Shown here piece after piece: positions 62,174 through 64,000 of a stretch of 64,000 nt of DNA. Made by a program: the position numbers and the translations under genes. The notes beneath the pieces are model-generated. The model had not been told where the DNA came from and made no database searches. It was given only the letters and a program-made list of their open reading frames with translations. The number at the start of each line of letters is the position of its first letter. Positions within the stretch are counted from its first letter, which is position 1. This stretch comes from Verrucomicrobiota bacterium. GTDB lineage: Bacteria; Verrucomicrobiota; Verrucomicrobiia; Opitutales; UBA953. The DNA lies in contig VHDL01000006.1 of NCBI GenBank assembly GCA_016871415.1, forward strand, positions 62,001 to 126,000, in the 5' to 3' direction.

Positions 62174-63487
62174 TCAGTAGTTGAACTGGAGCTGGAGCGC
62201 GAGGCGCTGCGAATCGGCGATGACCGTCGGGTTGGAGGTGCTGGTGTTCGAGCGTTCGTTGGAGATCGTGTACTGGACCTGGAGCTCGACCTCTTTGCGC
62301 CATTGCCATTCGAAACCGAAGTCGATCTCGTTCACGCACATCTTCGGGGCGTTGGTGACGAACTTGCGGGCGCCGTCGAAGTAGTTCCAGCGGACGAACG
62401 GGATGAACTCGGACTGCTCACCGTAGATGTGGCGGTAGTTCAGCATCACGTAGCCGCCCTGGAGGGACTGGGTGATGATCTGCGTACGGGCATCGTTCAT
62501 CTGCGGTCCCTGACCGGTGGTCCACTCGGCCTCGATGCCCCACGGCTGGGCATACTTGATGAACGTGACGAAGGAGCGGCGGTCCACGAAGCCATCGGCG
62601 CTATCCCGGGCGTTGGGAGTGGTGGTGTTTCCCCCAGCACCGGGTCCGTTGGCGACCTTGAAGCGACCATGGTAGGCGCCGGCGCCAAGTTCGTAGATCT
62701 GACCCGATTCGGTGACCCAAGGATAGCTGAAGCGGACGATGCCATGGGGCTCCTGGTTATTATCGGCGACATTCAGACCGGCGCCGCTGTAGCCGCCGAT
62801 GGTGAAGACGCCATAGTCGCCGGAACCCTTGAAGCCTTCCTTGACCAGGCGCTTGAGCAGCTCGCGCTTCTCCTTCGAAGCCCACATGTAGTAGAGACCC
62901 TGGTCACGTTCGCCTTCGACCGCGGAGTTCAGGGCTTCCGGACGCTCCATCGCGACTCGGTTCTGAGAGGACTGGAGGTTGACCCAGCCGTAAGGAACCT
63001 TGGAGAGACCCGCGCGGATGCGGTGCTCCTTGTCCTCGTCGAGGGCGATGTCAGCGTAAAGGTCGCGAGCCTGCAGGGCGAAGCGGGTGGCTCCGGTGCT
63101 GGCAGCGAAATCGAGCTGGGAGTAGAGGTAAAGACGGCCGAAATCACCGGCGATCTTGAAACGGCCTCGGCGGATGACGAAGTTCTCGTCGCGGCTCACG
63201 GAGCGGTCAGCCGGCAGACCACCTGTGAGGTAGGCCGCATCGTTCAGCTGCTCGGTTTGACGGAACTGGGTGTAGCCGTCGATGGAGAGCTTCTCGTACC
63301 AGGGGGTCTCCTTGGGCGAGTTGAGCTTGGCGATGGCGGCCTGCTGCAGGGCCTGCGCACGTTCCTCGGCGGTGATGATGCCCTTCTTGACGAGGAGGTC
63401 CAAGGCGGGGTTGCGCTGCTGGGCGCCGGCGGGCAGTACGGCCAGCGCGGACGCGGCGAGAAGCGTGGTCTTGAGTAGGTGGTTCAT
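62174..63487 (-). CDS. Porin of the OprO/OprP (phosphate-selective) type
   Basis: 437 residues from the ATG at 63485-63487. The signal peptide is MNHLLKTTLLAASALAVLPAGAQ. A short helical N-terminal segment (…LVKKGIITAEERAQALQQAA…) typical of this family is followed by a 16-strand-like barrel. Visible are IDGYTQFRQT, …FVIRRGRFKIAGDFGRLYLYSQLDFA… (in part) and the terminal LALQLQFNY. The RRGR motif and periplasmic lead segment are typical of OprO/P porins. Phosphate selectivity is not proven by sequence. Confidence 0.88.
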   Translation of the reverse strand: MNHLLKTTLLAASALAVLPAGAQQRNPALDLLVKKGIITAEERAQALQQAAIAKLNSPKETPWYEKLSIDGYTQFRQTEQLNDAAYLTGGLPADRSVSRDENFVIRRGRFKIAGDFGRLYLYSQLDFAASTGATRFALQARDLYADIALDEDKEHRIRAGLSKVPYGWVNLQSSQNRVAMERPEALNSAVEGERDQGLYYMWASKEKRELLKRLVKEGFKGSGDYGVFTIGGYSGAGLNVADNNQEPHGIVRFSYPWVTESGQIYELGAGAYHGRFKVANGPGAGGNTTTPNARDSADGFVDRRSFVTFIKYAQPWGIEAEWTTGQGPQMNDARTQIITQSLQGGYVMLNYRHIYGEQSEFIPFVRWNYFDGARKFVTNAPKMCVNEIDFGFEWQWRKEVELQVQYTISNERSNTSTSNPTVIADSQRLALQLQFNY

Positions 63488-63527
63488 GGATTGGTGGTGC
63501 GTTTGGGCACGGTCATCCTCTCGCGGC

Positions 63528-63569
63528 GTCATGTCAGAATGACGGCCGTGACGTGAAGAACGCGTCACG
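63528..63569. repeat. Inverted repeats upstream of the porin gene
   Basis: Two adjacent inverted repeats: GTCAT-N6-ATGAC (63528-63543) and CGTGACG-N9-CGTCACG (63547-63569). All half-sites share a GTCA/TGAC core. They lie 41-82 bases upstream of the porin start and may bind a dimeric regulator. Confidence 0.5.
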
Positions 63570-63597
63570 CCATGGAGACGGTGAGGCGTCCGTCGAG

Positions 63598-64000
63598 TTA
63601 CGGACCGGTGACGCCTCGGTCCGCGAGGCAGGCCTCGAGGCCGGCGCGGACGTCACTGAACCGCGGAGACCAGCCCAGTTCACGCAGGATCCGGGAGGAG
63701 TCGACGCGGCGGCTCGGCTGGGTCCTGCCGCCCTTGCGCATGCGGGGACCGGCCTCGGCCTCGGGCACGAACGCGGGCGGCGGCAGACCGAGCCGGGTGG
63801 CGATCCATCGGGCCAGGTCAGCCTTGGTCAGGGGCCGGCCGTCGGTCACGTTGTACGTCCGGTGGCCGTGCGGCCCGCCCTCGAGGGCCGCGATCACCGA
63901 CGAGGCCGCGTCATCGCCGTGCAGATAGTTGATGAGGTGGTCGGACCGGCCGCCGACGACAGTCTCCCCGCGCCGGAATGCGTCGAGGAGGTAATGCCTG
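63598..64000 (-). CDS. NAD-dependent epimerase/dehydratase, C-terminal part (5' end outside window)
   Basis: The frame is open to the end of the window; about 134 residues are visible. NYLHGDDAASSVIAALEGGPHGHRTYNVTDGRP (in parts) is the C-terminal half of extended SDR sugar or terpene epimerases, with HVDDxA-type and YNVxD motifs. SSRILRELGWSPRFSDVRAGLEA is the usual helix near the end. The N-terminal NAD loop and the YxxxK site lie beyond the window. The substrate is unknown. Confidence 0.85.
   Translation of the reverse strand, partial: RHYLLDAFRRGETVVGGRSDHLINYLHGDDAASSVIAALEGGPHGHRTYNVTDGRPLTKADLARWIATRLGLPPPAFVPEAEAGPRMRKGGRTQPSRRVDSSRILRELGWSPRFSDVRAGLEACLADRGVTGP

Noticed and set aside
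63541-63569. A Pho box upstream of the porin
   Set aside because: GTCAC and GTCAT repeats occur, but their 9-base register does not fit the 11-base direct-repeat spacing of PhoB sites. Only the inverted repeats are reported.

Overview
The window is about 64 kb of GC-rich chromosomal DNA (roughly two thirds G+C by eye) from a Gram-negative bacterium. An outer-membrane porin, a second beta-barrel protein, ExbB/ExbD, an elongasome RodA and a type IV pilus-like ATPase cluster show the envelope type. TPR-ExbB-ExbD-ExbD modules, paired VWA membrane proteins, the carboxynorspermidine route to polyamines and poor use of Shine-Dalgarno sites together suggest Verrucomicrobiota, perhaps class Opitutae. 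That placement is an inference from gene content; no rRNA gene is present to confirm it. The region is mostly core chromosome. No insertion sequence, prophage, integrase or CRISPR array was seen.

Layout: 1-3.3 kb, TPR genes followed by exbB-exbD-exbD. 3.3-5.6 kb, thrB-thrC on the minus strand. 5.7-11.8 kb, nadE, an FAD-linked oxidase, a HAD phosphatase and uvrB, convergent with mutL. 13.7-20.3 kb, a DUF255/YyaL protein, a TPR membrane protein, an ApbE-like protein, a GT39-like membrane protein and a thioesterase. 20.3-23.6 kb, two related VWA membrane proteins flanking an exported isochorismatase-like hydrolase. 23.7-24.0 kb, tRNA-Met, an AT-rich non-coding block and a strong bidirectional terminator. 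24.0-29.8 kb, pilB-pilT-pilB-pilC-type genes. 29.9-37.0 kb, serS-tilS-ftsH-coaE, a frameshifted zinc-ribbon gene, ndk and ispF. 37.1 kb, tRNA-Cys. 37.3-44.0 kb, argCJBDFG. 44.1-45.0 kb, rplM-rpsI. 45.1-47.2 kb, an outer-membrane protein and icd. 47.3-48.7 kb, a tandem ribbon-helix-helix protein with a lysine tail and a decayed P1B-type ATPase. 48.7-54.2 kb, an RNase E/G gene, rodA, rny and an arginine-rich disordered protein. 54.2-58.7 kb, murA, ruvB, proB, proA. 58.7 kb, tRNA-Asp. 58.9-61.4 kb, carboxynorspermidine synthase and decarboxylase. 61.4-64.0 kb, a coiled-coil protein, an OprO/P-type porin and the end of an SDR epimerase.

The most unusual signal is the VWA pair. Each protein starts with a TonB/TolA-like membrane helix containing a Ser-x3-His motif, followed by a Gly/Pro-rich linker and a VWA domain with the DxSxS metal-site motif. 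This suggests VWA effectors that might couple to an ExbB-ExbD motor, such as the one encoded at the start of the window. Other candidates are the RHH-lysine-tail protein with a nested 16-residue reading frame, a disordered RG-rich protein beside RNase Y, and a MutL whose endonuclease motifs are degenerate. Several promoter-like boxes lie so close to start codons that nearly leaderless mRNAs are likely.
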